A stretch of 64,000 nucleotides of DNA from Armatimonadota bacterium (GTDB lineage: Bacteria; Armatimonadota; Fimbriimonadia; Fimbriimonadales; Fimbriimonadaceae), in contig JAFDWS010000005.1 in assembly GCA_018268375.1 (NCBI GenBank), positions 1-64,000 on the forward strand, written 5' to 3'. This document shows, piece by piece, positions 23,140 through 32,372 of this stretch. Numbering within the stretch: the stretch's first letter is position 1; every line of letters starts with the position of its first letter. Both the position numbers and the translations under genes were made by a program. The notes beneath the pieces are model-generated. The model was not told the DNA's origin, searched no databases, and saw only the letters and a program-made list of their open reading frames with translations.

Positions 23140-24168
23140 TCAGAATCCGAAGCGCGGCCAGTCGCCGAGAGACTCCTTGCCTTCGAGGATGTCTGCCAGG
23201 AATCTACCCATCCATGGGCCGAACTTGAACCCGTGCCCACTGCAAGGGCTTGCTGCCAAGATGCGCTCGTCGCACCAGAACACCTTGAAGTCCTCGTTGG
23301 CAGCGGTCGTGTACAGACAGCAACCCGATTCGACGACCGAGGGGACAGCCAGTCCGAAGCGCCTCCTCGCTGCCTCACACACCGCAGCGAGCGCATCGGG
23401 CTGTGGGTTTCGGTCTGGGTCGTCAGGGTCTGTGGCTGGGCCAGCGGTGTGAAAGCCGATCTTGGCGTTCTGAGCGCCGGGTTCGCTCGGAAAGCCGTAC
23501 ATATGATCACCAAACCCCTCGATCCAAACGGGGCCGTGCATTTCCTGGTCAATGTAGCCAAAGGTTTGGAGCGTCGTAGCGAGAGGGAGGTCGATGAACT
23601 TGGTGATCCAGGCACCGGCGGTGAGGACGACCCGGTCAAAGCGGGTGCCTAGGCCGACCAAGTCGACGACCCGCTCCTGGACGAACGAGGCACCGTGAGA
23701 CTCAGCGATCTGCCGGGTCGCGTCGAGTACAGCGGGAACATCGGCCCAGCCTGCGCTCAGGGTCATGACGGCGATTTCGTCACTGCCCAGCACCATGTGG
23801 GAATGGACTTCTCTGATTTCGCCGGGGGTCAGGATTCGGTGTGGCAACTTCAGATTGTCGAGCGCGTCCAACTCGTGGCGCATCTCTTCGTTGTCCTGGG
23901 GCGCTACAAACAGCAGCCCTACCTCGTGGATCAGCTTCTCGCCGGACTCAGCCTCGAGGTCGTACCAAAGCGCGTGGCCTTCCAAAAGGATCTCTGTATA
24001 AAACTGGTCGGGATACGCCTGCCTGACGATCCGAGTGCGACCAAAGCTGGAACCAAAGGGATTGCCCGGACGGTGCTGCTCGAAGACCGTGACCTGGTGT
24101 CCGCGCTTGGAGAGCTCTCTCGCCGTGCTGAGCCCGTGGATGCCGGCGCCGACGATGGCGATTTTCAC
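23140..24168 (-). CDS. FAD-dependent amino-acid oxidase, sarcosine-oxidase type
   Basis: 342 residues, GTG start overlapping the upstream NanEK stop. The N-terminus IAIVGAGIHGLSTARELSKRG is the Rossmann FAD site, followed by FGSSFGRTRIVRQAYPD, characteristic of monomeric sarcosine oxidase/SolA. ESGCCLYTTAANEDF contains the cysteine that covalently holds FAD in that family, and SPCSGHGFKFGP matches the late FAD block. It likely oxidises an N-methyl or secondary amino acid; the substrate is not determined. Confidence 0.88.
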   Translation of the reverse strand: MKIAIVGAGIHGLSTARELSKRGHQVTVFEQHRPGNPFGSSFGRTRIVRQAYPDQFYTEILLEGHALWYDLEAESGEKLIHEVGLLFVAPQDNEEMRHELDALDNLKLPHRILTPGEIREVHSHMVLGSDEIAVMTLSAGWADVPAVLDATRQIAESHGASFVQERVVDLVGLGTRFDRVVLTAGAWITKFIDLPLATTLQTFGYIDQEMHGPVWIEGFGDHMYGFPSEPGAQNAKIGFHTAGPATDPDDPDRNPQPDALAAVCEAARRRFGLAVPSVVESGCCLYTTAANEDFKVFWCDERILAASPCSGHGFKFGPWMGRFLADILEGKESLGDWPRFGF

Positions 24169-25610
24169 TCTGGGAACACCCCTATTGGTGGGAAGAGGGC
24201 GAGCGCGGCTGCGCCATAGAGACCAGCATCCTCTCCGAAAGGAGAGAGGTCTACGATGCCGGAGGCTACAAGTTGCCCCGAGACCTGTTCGTTCAGGCCA
24301 CCAGAACCGGCCAGCACAATATGGTCCGGCGCGTAGAGTCCTTGGAGCAGGTGAATCGTCTGAAGCAGATCTGCGCGTGCCATTGAGTCCAGTGTGGCGG
24401 TCGTCAGTCTGCGATCGTTGGCGTCGCGCGCACGTCCGCCGAGAAGTTCTTCGACAGTTCGTCCATGAGAAAGGCTCAAGTCGTTGACGCGCGGGTATTC
24501 CCCGTTTCGGCCAACGTGTAATCGGTGATCCGAGACGAGTCCGCATCCCACGCCCGTCCCCATGGTAAGGGTGAGCACCCTTGAGCCAAGGTATTTGGGA
24601 TGACAAGCGTGGCCCCAAGCTGTCGCCAAACCGTCGTTGAGTGCCTTGGGAAGAATGTGAGCTCTCGCCAACTCGAAGAACCCGAGATTGTCAGGGATCG
24701 TGTCCTTAGATTCCATAACCATGCCGCTTCGCGGACTGATGGTTCCTCCCGAACTGATTCCGACCAAAGCGACCTCTGCCTCTTGGCACTGCCTACTAAT
24801 CCAATCTAACCGTTCTTTGTTGGAATCCTGACGCCTCACTGCCGACTTCTCCAACAACTGGAAGTCAGGCGAAAACTTGGCGAACCGGATCCAGGTTCCT
24901 CCAAGATCGACGGCACCGACGGGTGCGGCAGCACTGACTGCCGCCGAAAGGAATCTGTGTGTCTGCTTTATCGGATCATTGATGGCACCACCGATGACGA
25001 CTCCGGATGCACCCGCTATCCTTGCCATCTGTATCTGCTGCTCACTGGAATAGCGGCCTTCCGCAAGCACAGGCCTATTCAGGATCGCCAAGTTTGCGAC
25101 AAGTGGAACGTCGGGCTCAGAGCATTTGGTTGTGTCGGGCGTGTACCCCGCTAAGGTTGTAGACAGTAAGTCGCATTCCGCCGCGATGGCGTGGCGGCCT
25201 GAATCCATCCGGTCGCAGTCCGCTAGCGCTAGTGCGCTGCCTGCGTGGACCGCTGAAACAATGTGACGAAGGTCTGCTCCCGGTCTGGAGCGCGGCGTTG
25301 CGTCTAACGCGATGACCTCGCAGCCCGTCTCAAGGAGCTCCTCCACCTCCCGCATCGTTGGCGTGATGTAAACCTCCGAATCCGGATACTTACGCTTGAT
25401 CAGGCCAATGACGGTAGCGCCCGTCTCGCCCTTGATCCGTTTGATGTTCTCGACCCCCTCCAGCCGCAAGACCTTGACGCCCTGGGACAAAGACGCCTGT
25501 GCAAGCTTCAAAAGGGTCTCGGGATCGTCGAGCGGAGAGCCTGGAGAGGCTTGAACCGATGCGATCAGAGGGCACTCCTTCAGCAGTGCCAAGAAGTCAG
25601 CGAGGGTCAC
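24165..25610 (-). CDS. Fused N-acetylmannosamine-6-P epimerase (NanE) and ROK kinase (NanK-like)
   Basis: 481 residues from GTG 25610 (AGGGGG just upstream; an in-frame start at 25652 would add 14 residues). Residues 1-222 match NanE (IASVQASPGSPLDDPE, YITPTMREVEELLETGCEVIALDATPRSRP, LAEGRYSSEQQ, GASGVVIGGAI). Residues 231-481 are a ROK sugar kinase with DLGGTWIRFA, SSGGTISPRSG, the catalytic Asp in ALNDGLATAWGH and TMGTGVGCGLV. The ROK zinc motif (CxCGxxGC) is absent. Both steps of ManNAc catabolism would be in one chain; without other nan genes nearby, use on amino-sugar recycling is inference. Confidence 0.9.
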   Translation of the reverse strand: MTLADFLALLKECPLIASVQASPGSPLDDPETLLKLAQASLSQGVKVLRLEGVENIKRIKGETGATVIGLIKRKYPDSEVYITPTMREVEELLETGCEVIALDATPRSRPGADLRHIVSAVHAGSALALADCDRMDSGRHAIAAECDLLSTTLAGYTPDTTKCSEPDVPLVANLAILNRPVLAEGRYSSEQQIQMARIAGASGVVIGGAINDPIKQTHRFLSAAVSAAAPVGAVDLGGTWIRFAKFSPDFQLLEKSAVRRQDSNKERLDWISRQCQEAEVALVGISSGGTISPRSGMVMESKDTIPDNLGFFELARAHILPKALNDGLATAWGHACHPKYLGSRVLTLTMGTGVGCGLVSDHRLHVGRNGEYPRVNDLSLSHGRTVEELLGGRARDANDRRLTTATLDSMARADLLQTIHLLQGLYAPDHIVLAGSGGLNEQVSGQLVASGIVDLSPFGEDAGLYGAAALALFPPIGVFPE

Positions 25611-25718
25611 GGACCCCCTCGCCTGCCCCTCCCCCAGACCCACAAGGCACAAACCATCCTAGCAAGTCCAGGGAAGGGGTTCCGGATTGTCGTTCGCTTT
25701 GGTTTCGAGTTTTTAGTC

Positions 25719-26387
25719 TCAAAGTTCGAATCCCAACTGTGTCTCTGCGACCATCAGCGGTGCCATGGCCCTCTTCTCCCGCAACCTTTGGGCAGCCTCC
25801 CAAGCCTTTGCAATATCACCAACGAGGAGCGAGTAACCGCCATCGCCGGAGATGTTCATCTGCCGGAGGATGTAGGCCGGATGAAGCGTCGCAAGGATCG
25901 TCTTGGAATAGTCGCTGGCAAAGTATCGACCCCGTTCGACAGTGATCTTGAAATCCTTCTTGATCAGGTTCTTCGCACTGGGCGCTCCAATGCAGAGGAT
26001 CACTTCGGGCGATATCGCCGCGAGTTGAGGGATGAGCCATTGACGGCAGGCGAGGGTTTCGCTGTCCGTCGGGGCGCGGTTCACCGGCTTGCCCGTCGAC
26101 CAGTCCGCCGCCCGGCACTTGACCGTGTTGCAGATGTAAACGTGCTCCCGGGTCAAGCCGTTGTCAAGGAGCGCCTGGTCAAGGAGCTTGCCGGCCCGGC
26201 CGACAAACGGTCGGCCGGTCTTGTCCTCCTCATCCCCGGGCCCTTCTCCAACCAACACGAGGGGAGATGCCGGGTTACCCTCACCGAAAACGACATGGGT
26301 GCGCCGCTCACACAGGCCGCAAGAAGTGCACGTGCTCGCCGCCGTACGCAGATCCGCCAGGTCGACCTCAAGGGACGGAGCGCTCAC
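25719..26387 (-). CDS. Uracil-DNA glycosylase, family 4 (Fe-S)
   Basis: 222 residues; GTG 26387 overlaps the HIT stop (GTGA). Removes uracil from DNA. Family-4 features: GEGPGDEEDKTGRPFVGRAG (uracil-binding block), NTVKCRA, and the C-terminal LHPAYILRQ. The 4Fe-4S ligands are probably C20, C23, C91 and C114 (CTSC, VKC, LAC). It is paired with a HIT-family gene upstream in the same operon. Confidence 0.93.
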   Translation of the reverse strand: MSAPSLEVDLADLRTAASTCTSCGLCERRTHVVFGEGNPASPLVLVGEGPGDEEDKTGRPFVGRAGKLLDQALLDNGLTREHVYICNTVKCRAADWSTGKPVNRAPTDSETLACRQWLIPQLAAISPEVILCIGAPSAKNLIKKDFKITVERGRYFASDYSKTILATLHPAYILRQMNISGDGGYSLLVGDIAKAWEAAQRLREKRAMAPLMVAETQLGFEL

Positions 26388-26881
26388 TTCTTGCCCTCGA
26401 CGACCCCGGCGAGAAGGTCCCAACTCGTTCGCAAGTCTTGCGGGATCACGCGGACGTCGGCCACGGTCGTCATGTAGTTCGTGTCCCCGGCCCAGCGCGG
26501 CACGATGTGCCAGTGGATATGGCCCGGAATGCCGGCTCCGCCCGCCCGTCCGATGTTGACCCCGATGTTGAAGCCCTCCGGGTTGTAGACCTTACTGACC
26601 CACTCGCAACACCTCTTCACCAATTGGTTAATTTCGAGCAGTTCTTCGTCGTTGAGCCCTCCCATCTCTCCGACGTGACGGAACGGGCTCACCATGAGGT
26701 GGCCGCTCGTGTAGGGGAACGCGTTGAGCATCACAAACGCAGATTTGCCGCGGAAGAGGAGAAGGTTGTCCCGGTCGTTGTCCTCGCCAGGGAGGACACA
26801 GAAGATGCACCCGCCCTTGTTCTTGGCGTCTGCGTCCTGAACATATTCGAACCGCCAGGGTGCCCAGAGGCGCTCGGACAT
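26384..26881 (-). CDS. HIT-family hydrolase (Ap4A phosphorylase-like)
   Basis: 165 residues from ATG 26881. The histidine-triad motif GHIHWHIVPRW and an N-terminal CIFC zinc-type pair place it with the long HIT branch that acts on dinucleoside polyphosphates. The start MSERLWAPWRFEYV is a conserved signature of this branch. A longer frame is open upstream (to 26920) without a better start. It follows the ANTAR regulator by 22 bases and overlaps the glycosylase gene. Confidence 0.93.
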   Translation of the reverse strand: MSERLWAPWRFEYVQDADAKNKGGCIFCVLPGEDNDRDNLLLFRGKSAFVMLNAFPYTSGHLMVSPFRHVGEMGGLNDEELLEINQLVKRCCEWVSKVYNPEGFNIGVNIGRAGGAGIPGHIHWHIVPRWAGDTNYMTTVADVRVIPQDLRTSWDLLAGVVEGKK

Positions 26882-26903
26882 CGAGGCGAGGTTACCTCTG
26901 GGT

Positions 26904-27470
26904 TCAGTCTCCGTGGGCAATGATGATGGCTTCCGCCACTTCGCGCATCGAAAGGCGCTGGTTCATCGACTTCTGCTGGATGGCTCGGTAGGCGTCGGCT
27001 TCTGAAAGTCCCTCCGTGCTCATAAGCACACCCTTCGCTTTCTCCACGAGCTTTCGCGATTCGAGGCGCTCGGTCAGGGAGGCGACCTCCTTCGACAACT
27101 GCTGGTTCTGCTCAAAGCGTGCCCGAGCGACCTCGATGGCTGGCGAAAGGTCGCTCGGCTTGAAGGGCTTTGTCAGGTAGCCGAAGACTCCCGCCTCGGC
27201 AGCACGTTGAATCTGCTCGGACTCGGAATAGGCGGTCAAGAGAATCGCAGGGGCAAGGCCCTCTTCCGAGATCATGGTCGCTGCCGAGATCCCGTCCATG
27301 ACCGGCATTTTCACGTCGAGGACGCACACGTCAGGCTGATGGGTCTTGGCGAGATCGACGGCAGCCTTACCGTCTTCGGCTTCGGCAACGACTTCATAGC
27401 CCAGGTTCTCGAGCATCTGCTTGAGGTCGAGTCGAATGATCGGGTCGTCGTCGGCAATGAGTACACGCAC
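26904..27470 (-). CDS. ANTAR-domain response regulator
   Basis: 188 residues. A receiver domain (about 2-118) has the acidic pair DDD, phospho-acceptor D in CVLDVKMPVMDG, and the KPF lysine. A coiled linker leads to an ANTAR RNA-binding domain (about 125-185: LVEKAKGVLMSTEGLSEADAYRAIQQKSM). ANTAR regulators bind twin hairpins and prevent transcription termination. No cognate kinase is adjacent, and its RNA target is not obvious here. Confidence 0.95.
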   Translation of the reverse strand: MRVLIADDDPIIRLDLKQMLENLGYEVVAEAEDGKAAVDLAKTHQPDVCVLDVKMPVMDGISAATMISEEGLAPAILLTAYSESEQIQRAAEAGVFGYLTKPFKPSDLSPAIEVARARFEQNQQLSKEVASLTERLESRKLVEKAKGVLMSTEGLSEADAYRAIQQKSMNQRLSMREVAEAIIIAHGD

Positions 27471-27592
27471 TTGGTCGCTCCGTCAGCCTGGGCGACGCTG
27501 CCGCAAACCTCCAATCAGGATACCAGTCCCCCGCGGCGGGCCCATGAGCGGCATGTCCGGTGTGGCTCGCTGGCAACGGATACACTGGCAGC

Positions 27593-28510
27593 ATGAGACC
27601 CTCCTTGAGCCGATTGCTCGATCACCCGATCGATTACGCTGGCTTGTACCCACCGGCCCAGCTCGATATGGCCGCCGCCGTCCGCGAATATCTTGAAGTG
27701 ACAGGTTCACCTGACGCCTGGATCGTGAACCGCTTCGTTTGCAGCGCATCTCGTCTCGGCGAACTGGCGAAAGAGCTGCGTGGCAAGACGACGTCACCGA
27801 TAGCAGTGACGGTGGTGGGCAGCCCGTTAGAAGGAGATCCCTCGGCGCGGGTGCGGCACGACGGAGTAGAGATTCAGGAAGCGCGCACCCGTGGGCTCGT
27901 CCAAATCGAAGCGTACGAAGTGAGGATTCCCGAAGGCGAAGGGCGAGAGGCCGCCCTTGCGGCCTTGCGAAAGCTTCCCAGCCTGGCCCAAGACCAGGAC
28001 ATCGAAGTCTTCGTGGAGCCAGGGTGGGGCGAGCACATGATCGACACGATGCACGACGCCGCGGACTCGGTCGAAGACGTTGGCTTCAAGGCCCGGACGG
28101 GCGGGGTGACAGCGGACGCATTCCCGTCATCGGCTTCGCTCGCGTCATTCCTGAGCGAATGCGCCGCGCTCGAGGCACCGTTCAAGTTCACCGCCGGGTT
28201 GCACCAGCCGGTCCGTTATTACGACGAGGCGCTCGGGGTCTACCATCACGGCTTCCTCAATGCCATGGTGGCGGGGGCATTGGCCGTCACCGCCGATCTA
28301 AGCCGCAGGGAGATCGAAGGCATATTGAACATTGACAAGCCCGCAGACATCCATTTCGGCGTGGATGACATTCAGGTCGGCGACCACTGGTTGGAGTCAG
28401 ACGAGATTGACGAGTTCCATGAGGTGTTCCACGGATTTGGTTCGTGCTCAGTCCAAGAGCCGCTTGATGGATTGCGGAGCCTGGGGCTGCTCGAAGGGGT
28501 CCAAGCGTGA
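27593..28510 (+). CDS. Conserved protein of unknown function next to fumarylacetoacetase
   Basis: 305 residues from ATG 27593. The N-terminus DHPIDYAGLYPPAQLDMAAAVREY is reminiscent of an uncharacterised family in several diderm phyla. Later blocks include EVFVEPGWGEHMIDTM, VGFKARTGGVTADAFPSSASL and AGLHQPVRYYDEALGVYHHGFLN; the pattern with regular strands and helices suggests a TIM-barrel-like enzyme, but that is inference. It overlaps the fahA start by 4 bases, so a role in aromatic amino-acid breakdown is possible. No signal peptide. Confidence 0.7.
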   Translation: MRPSLSRLLDHPIDYAGLYPPAQLDMAAAVREYLEVTGSPDAWIVNRFVCSASRLGELAKELRGKTTSPIAVTVVGSPLEGDPSARVRHDGVEIQEARTRGLVQIEAYEVRIPEGEGREAALAALRKLPSLAQDQDIEVFVEPGWGEHMIDTMHDAADSVEDVGFKARTGGVTADAFPSSASLASFLSECAALEAPFKFTAGLHQPVRYYDEALGVYHHGFLNAMVAGALAVTADLSRREIEGILNIDKPADIHFGVDDIQVGDHWLESDEIDEFHEVFHGFGSCSVQEPLDGLRSLGLLEGVQA

Positions 28511-29766
28511 GCCGCTTCACCGTCCCGGCTTCGTCCAAGAGCTGGCTTCCTGTCGCCGCTGAGTCGGATTTTCCGATCCAGAACCTACCGTTTGGACTGG
28601 CCGACCCCAAGGGCCGGAACATGAGCGTCGTCGTCGCCATTGGTGACTGGGCCCTTGACCTCTCGGTACTGTCCGAGGCGGGCTACTTGGACGGCGAGGA
28701 GTTTCCGCTCCTGGACTCTTTCATCGAGCTGGGTGAAGGCAGACTGTCTGACCTGAGAAGGGCGGTCTACGACCTTCTGGAAGAATCGAATCCGCGGCTA
28801 CGCGACAACAAGAAGGTTCGGGAGAACGCGCTTGTTCCCCTTGAAAAGGCCAACTTGCAAGTGCCGATCCCGCCTGTCTCGTTCGTCGACTTCTATTCGG
28901 GTGTCCACCACGCGAGCAACGTCGGGAAGATGTTTAGGCCGGATCAGCCGCCGCTCTTGCCCAACTACAAGTGGTTGCCCATCGGCTACAACGGTCGTGC
29001 TTCGTCGGTTTACGCAAGCGGTACGAAGATCATCCGCCCAAAAGGGCAGACCAAAGGCGCGAACGATGCTGCGCCAGAATTTGGCCCGACCCGGGAGATG
29101 GATTTCGAACTCGAAATGGGCTTCTATCTCTCCCAGGGCCATGAGGCCGGCAAGCGGGTAACAACAACTGCCGCCGAAGACCATATGCTGGGGCTTGTGA
29201 TCGTCAACGACTGGTCCGCGCGGGACATGCAGCGCTGGGAATATCAACCGCTCGGCCCGTTTCTCGCCAAGTCCTTTGGAACCACGGTCTCTCCCTGGAT
29301 CGTCACCCTGGACGCGCTCGAGCCGTTCCGCATCGATGGCATGGCACAGGATCCGGCCCCGTTGCCGTACCTGCGAAACCACGGTAAACCTCACTTTGAC
29401 ATTGGGCTGGAAGTCTGGCTGAAGAGCGCGAAGATGAAGAAGCCGCAGCTCGTTTGCAGGTCGAACATGAAGAACCTTTATTGGTCGTTGGCCCAGCAGC
29501 TCGCGCACCAGACTTCGAACGGCACGCCGGTCGAGTTCGGAGACCTTTATGCCACAGGAACCATAAGTGGTGAGGAGGAGGGCACCTACGGCTCCATGCT
29601 CGAACTTTCCTGGCGTGGACAGCAACCGATCACGCTCGACGAGACTGGCGAAAAGCGGACGTTCTTAGAAGATGGAGACACCGTGACCATGCGTGCCTAC
29701 GCGCAAGGCGATGGATTCCGGGTGGGCTTTGGCGACTGCTCGGGCACGGTCGCTCCCGCCGTCTAG
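28507..29766 (+). CDS. fahA: Fumarylacetoacetase
   Basis: 419 residues, GTG start. Hydrolyses fumarylacetoacetate, last step of tyrosine/homogentisate breakdown. Residues 10-110 form the SH3-like N-terminal domain; the catalytic domain has DFYSGVHHASNVGKMFRP (metal Asp and catalytic His), a PTREMDFELEMGFY block with the metal-binding Glu residues, VIVNDWSARDMQRWEYQPLGPF, and GTISG near the end. Length matches the family. The other pathway genes are not in the window. Confidence 0.96.
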   Translation: MSRFTVPASSKSWLPVAAESDFPIQNLPFGLADPKGRNMSVVVAIGDWALDLSVLSEAGYLDGEEFPLLDSFIELGEGRLSDLRRAVYDLLEESNPRLRDNKKVRENALVPLEKANLQVPIPPVSFVDFYSGVHHASNVGKMFRPDQPPLLPNYKWLPIGYNGRASSVYASGTKIIRPKGQTKGANDAAPEFGPTREMDFELEMGFYLSQGHEAGKRVTTTAAEDHMLGLVIVNDWSARDMQRWEYQPLGPFLAKSFGTTVSPWIVTLDALEPFRIDGMAQDPAPLPYLRNHGKPHFDIGLEVWLKSAKMKKPQLVCRSNMKNLYWSLAQQLAHQTSNGTPVEFGDLYATGTISGEEEGTYGSMLELSWRGQQPITLDETGEKRTFLEDGDTVTMRAYAQGDGFRVGFGDCSGTVAPAV

Positions 29767-29791
29767 CGCCCGTTGTGGGGAAAATGAACGA

Positions 29792-30340
29792 ATGCTCGCT
29801 CGTTTAGAGGACAGCGTCCTTGTCGTGGTCGACATGCAGCCTGCCTTTCTTGATCCTATTTGGGAAAGGGATCGGGTGCTCGCGCGTACGAAGTTCCTCG
29901 TAGAGTGCGCCCAGGCCCTCGACGTCCCCATCTTGGCGACCGAGCAAGTCCCGGCCAGGATGGGAGGCACCGAGGAGTCGCTGAGGGCGTTACTTGGCGA
30001 GACGGAACCCATTTCCAAGGCTGCCTTCAGTTGCTGGGCGGACGACAAGTTCGTCAAAGCCGCCAACAAGCTTCAGCGCACGCAATTCGTCTTGGTCGGC
30101 ATCGAGACGCACATTTGCGTGTGCCAAACCGCGCACGATTTGATGGATGAGGACTTCGACGTGTTGGTGTGTGAGGACGCGACCAGTGCCCGGTCTGAGC
30201 TCATGCATCGGAACGGCCTCAAACGGTGCGCGGACGAAGGCGCCGCCGTCTCGCACACGGAGTCGGTGGTTTACGAATGGATGCGGACATCAGAGCACCC
30301 GGATTTCCGCGAAGTGCTCAAGATCGTCAAGGGTGGCTAA
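29792..30340 (+). CDS. Isochorismatase-family hydrolase
   Basis: 182 residues from ATG 29792. The cysteine-hydrolase fold shows the catalytic Asp in VVVDMQPAF, a Lys in the KAAFSCW block and the nucleophile Cys in GIETHICVCQTAHDLM. Related enzymes cleave amides such as nicotinamide or act as isochorismatases; the substrate is not predictable. It follows fahA by 25 bases and converges with metK with a 4-base overlap. Confidence 0.88.
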   Translation: MLARLEDSVLVVVDMQPAFLDPIWERDRVLARTKFLVECAQALDVPILATEQVPARMGGTEESLRALLGETEPISKAAFSCWADDKFVKAANKLQRTQFVLVGIETHICVCQTAHDLMDEDFDVLVCEDATSARSELMHRNGLKRCADEGAAVSHTESVVYEWMRTSEHPDFREVLKIVKGG

Positions 30341-31512
30341 ACACTCGCGAGCGCGTCCTGGAAGGCAGCGACGTTTGAAGGCTGCTCCCAAGAGAACGCA
30401 GAGTTCCCAAAGTGGCCGTTGCGGGCTGTTTCGCGATAGCGCGCATCGTACAGGCCAAGCTGCTTGATAATGCCCTTCGGCGACATGTCGAAAACGTCGC
30501 GGATCCGGCGGGCGATGCGGTCTTCGTCTACCTTCTCGGTGCCAAATGTTTCGACATTGACAGCGACCGGCTCGGGGACGCCGATAGCGTAGGCAAGGGC
30601 CACCTGGCACTTGTCTGCGAGCCCCGCTGCGACCACAGTCTTCGCAACGTGCCTGGCCATGTAAGCGGCTGACCGGTCGACCTTCGTCGGATCTTTGCCA
30701 CTGAACGCACCGCCGCCGTGCGGGCACATTCCCCCGTAAGTGTCGACGATGATCTTTCGCCCAGTGAGGCCAGTGTCGCCAGCGGGACCGCCGCGGACGA
30801 ATCGGCCGGTCGGGTTGTAATGCTCCTTTATTCCGCCCCTGTCGTACTGCTTGTACTGCGCGAGCACGGGATTGACGATGTGCTCTCGAATAAGATGCTT
30901 CATGTTGTCGCCGATTTGCTCGTCGTGTTGCTGAGAGACGACGATGGTCTCGATCGAACTGGGCCTTCCGTTTTCATAAATGACAGAGACTTGCGCCTTC
31001 GCATCCGGTCGGAACCCCGGGTTTTCCGCGCTGTCTCTGACGGCTTTGGCTTGGCGCATCAAGGCGTGAGCGATGGCGATCGGCAGCGGCATCATCTCCG
31101 GCGTCTCGTTCGTCGCCATGCCGAACATCATCCCTTGGTCGCCGGCACCGCCCGTGTCCACGCCCATGGCGATGTCCATCGATTGGGGCTGGATCGCTAC
31201 AAGGACGCCGCAGTTGCTTCCGTCAAACCCAACATTGGTGTCGGTGTAACCGATTGATCGGATTGTCTCGCGGACTACGTTCTGGACATGGACGTAGCCG
31301 GCACTCGTCACTTCGCCGGAAATCACGGCCACTCCGTGTGCCAGCATCGTTTCGATCGCAACGCGACAATGGTCTTCCGGGCTGATCGCCCCATCCTTGT
31401 GGAGCCGGCGGTCCTCGTCGAGGAAGGCGTCCAAGAGAGCGTCTGAGATCTGGTCGGCGACCTTGTCAGGGTGGCCCTCGCTGACGCTCTCGGAGGTGTA
31501 AATACGGGTCAT
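30337..31512 (-). CDS. metK: S-adenosylmethionine synthase
   Basis: 391 residues from ATG 31512. Makes SAM from methionine and ATP. Signatures: SESVSEGHPDKVADQISD, GAGDQGMMFG, and GGGAFSGKDPTKVDRSAAY. Length is normal. It is the last gene of the minus run starting at cdaA, with an 86-base gap before it. That gap has a short hairpin (TCCCT/AGGGA, about 31561-31573) but nothing that I recognise as a SAM riboswitch. Confidence 0.98.
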   Translation of the reverse strand: MTRIYTSESVSEGHPDKVADQISDALLDAFLDEDRRLHKDGAISPEDHCRVAIETMLAHGVAVISGEVTSAGYVHVQNVVRETIRSIGYTDTNVGFDGSNCGVLVAIQPQSMDIAMGVDTGGAGDQGMMFGMATNETPEMMPLPIAIAHALMRQAKAVRDSAENPGFRPDAKAQVSVIYENGRPSSIETIVVSQQHDEQIGDNMKHLIREHIVNPVLAQYKQYDRGGIKEHYNPTGRFVRGGPAGDTGLTGRKIIVDTYGGMCPHGGGAFSGKDPTKVDRSAAYMARHVAKTVVAAGLADKCQVALAYAIGVPEPVAVNVETFGTEKVDEDRIARRIRDVFDMSPKGIIKQLGLYDARYRETARNGHFGNSAFSWEQPSNVAAFQDALASV

Positions 31513-31598
31513 CGCTTTTGCAGTCCGGGGGTGAACCCGCAGGATACCTAGCGTCAATCTTCCCTCGAAGGGAGGGCCCCTCTTCGTGTGTGGTGATC

Positions 31599-32372
31599 TT
31601 AGAACTGATCGGTCATGAACATCTGCGGTTCGCCAGGGACTTGGCGCGTCATGAAAAGAAGCTCGACCTTTGGCTTCTTGATCGGAACCTGGCAGGCTTT
31701 GGTCACGCTGCGGAGGCCATACCACTCGGTTCCTGGCGACACGGGCCAGCGGTCTGCTGGCTCAAGGCACACGGCCTCGCGAATGAGTCCTGGCTCGGCA
31801 CAGAAGTAGCCGCCAAGAAACGACTCGCACATGCGGCACGCGAGCCCCCAGTAGCGCCACCGGTCGGCTGTGCGGACGAGCCGGTCGGGGCTCTGCGCGC
31901 ACCACGTCTCGTAGAAGGACCGAATCTCCCGGTTGTCGAGCGGCTGGCTTGGCGGGACGTGCCGATCAGCGGCGACAGGCCCCCTGACCACCTCGTCCAC
32001 GAGGCGGAAGCCCAGCCTTCGATAAAGCGTTTGCTCGTGGGCGAACAGCATGGCCGGGCCCTCTCCTTCTCGCTCCGCGTGTTCCAAGACCGTCTCGAGG
32101 AGTCGCTGGCCGAACCCCTTGCCTCGGTGAGAGGGCACGGTGGCGACTCCGGCGATCCCGATGCAGCGGCCCCAACCGAATGTGAGGCCCGTCGTCGTCA
32201 GGATGGAACACATTTGTCCGTCGTGGAAGAGCGCCCACTTCCGAGTCAAGTCGAAGAGGACAGGGTCGTAGAAAACGGGCCGTGCCCTGTTCATGTCAAG
32301 TTGAAAGACGGTGCAGAGAAGGTCGAGAAACGGTTCTGACTCTGCATCCTGAATTCTCCGGATGACGGTCAA
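31599..32372 (-). CDS. GNAT-family N-acetyltransferase
   Basis: 257 residues; starts inside the cdaR stop (4-base overlap). The acetyl-CoA binding block is GIAGVATVPSHRGKGFGQRLL, followed by AMLFAHEQTLYRRLGF; together with the larger size this resembles Eis-like GNAT proteins. The C-terminal half (about 130-257) is less conserved. Coupling to cdaA-cdaR suggests co-expression with c-di-AMP synthesis, with no known functional link. Confidence 0.85.
   Translation of the reverse strand: MTVIRRIQDAESEPFLDLLCTVFQLDMNRARPVFYDPVLFDLTRKWALFHDGQMCSILTTTGLTFGWGRCIGIAGVATVPSHRGKGFGQRLLETVLEHAEREGEGPAMLFAHEQTLYRRLGFRLVDEVVRGPVAADRHVPPSQPLDNREIRSFYETWCAQSPDRLVRTADRWRYWGLACRMCESFLGGYFCAEPGLIREAVCLEPADRWPVSPGTEWYGLRSVTKACQVPIKKPKVELLFMTRQVPGEPQMFMTDQF

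Noticed and set aside
25724..25734. GTTCGAATCCC, like a tRNA T-arm
   Set aside because: No acceptor or anticodon arms surround it, and it lies at the 3' end of the uracil-DNA glycosylase coding region.
31513..31598. Possible SAM riboswitch before metK
   Set aside because: Only a short hairpin is visible; none of the conserved SAM riboswitch cores is present.
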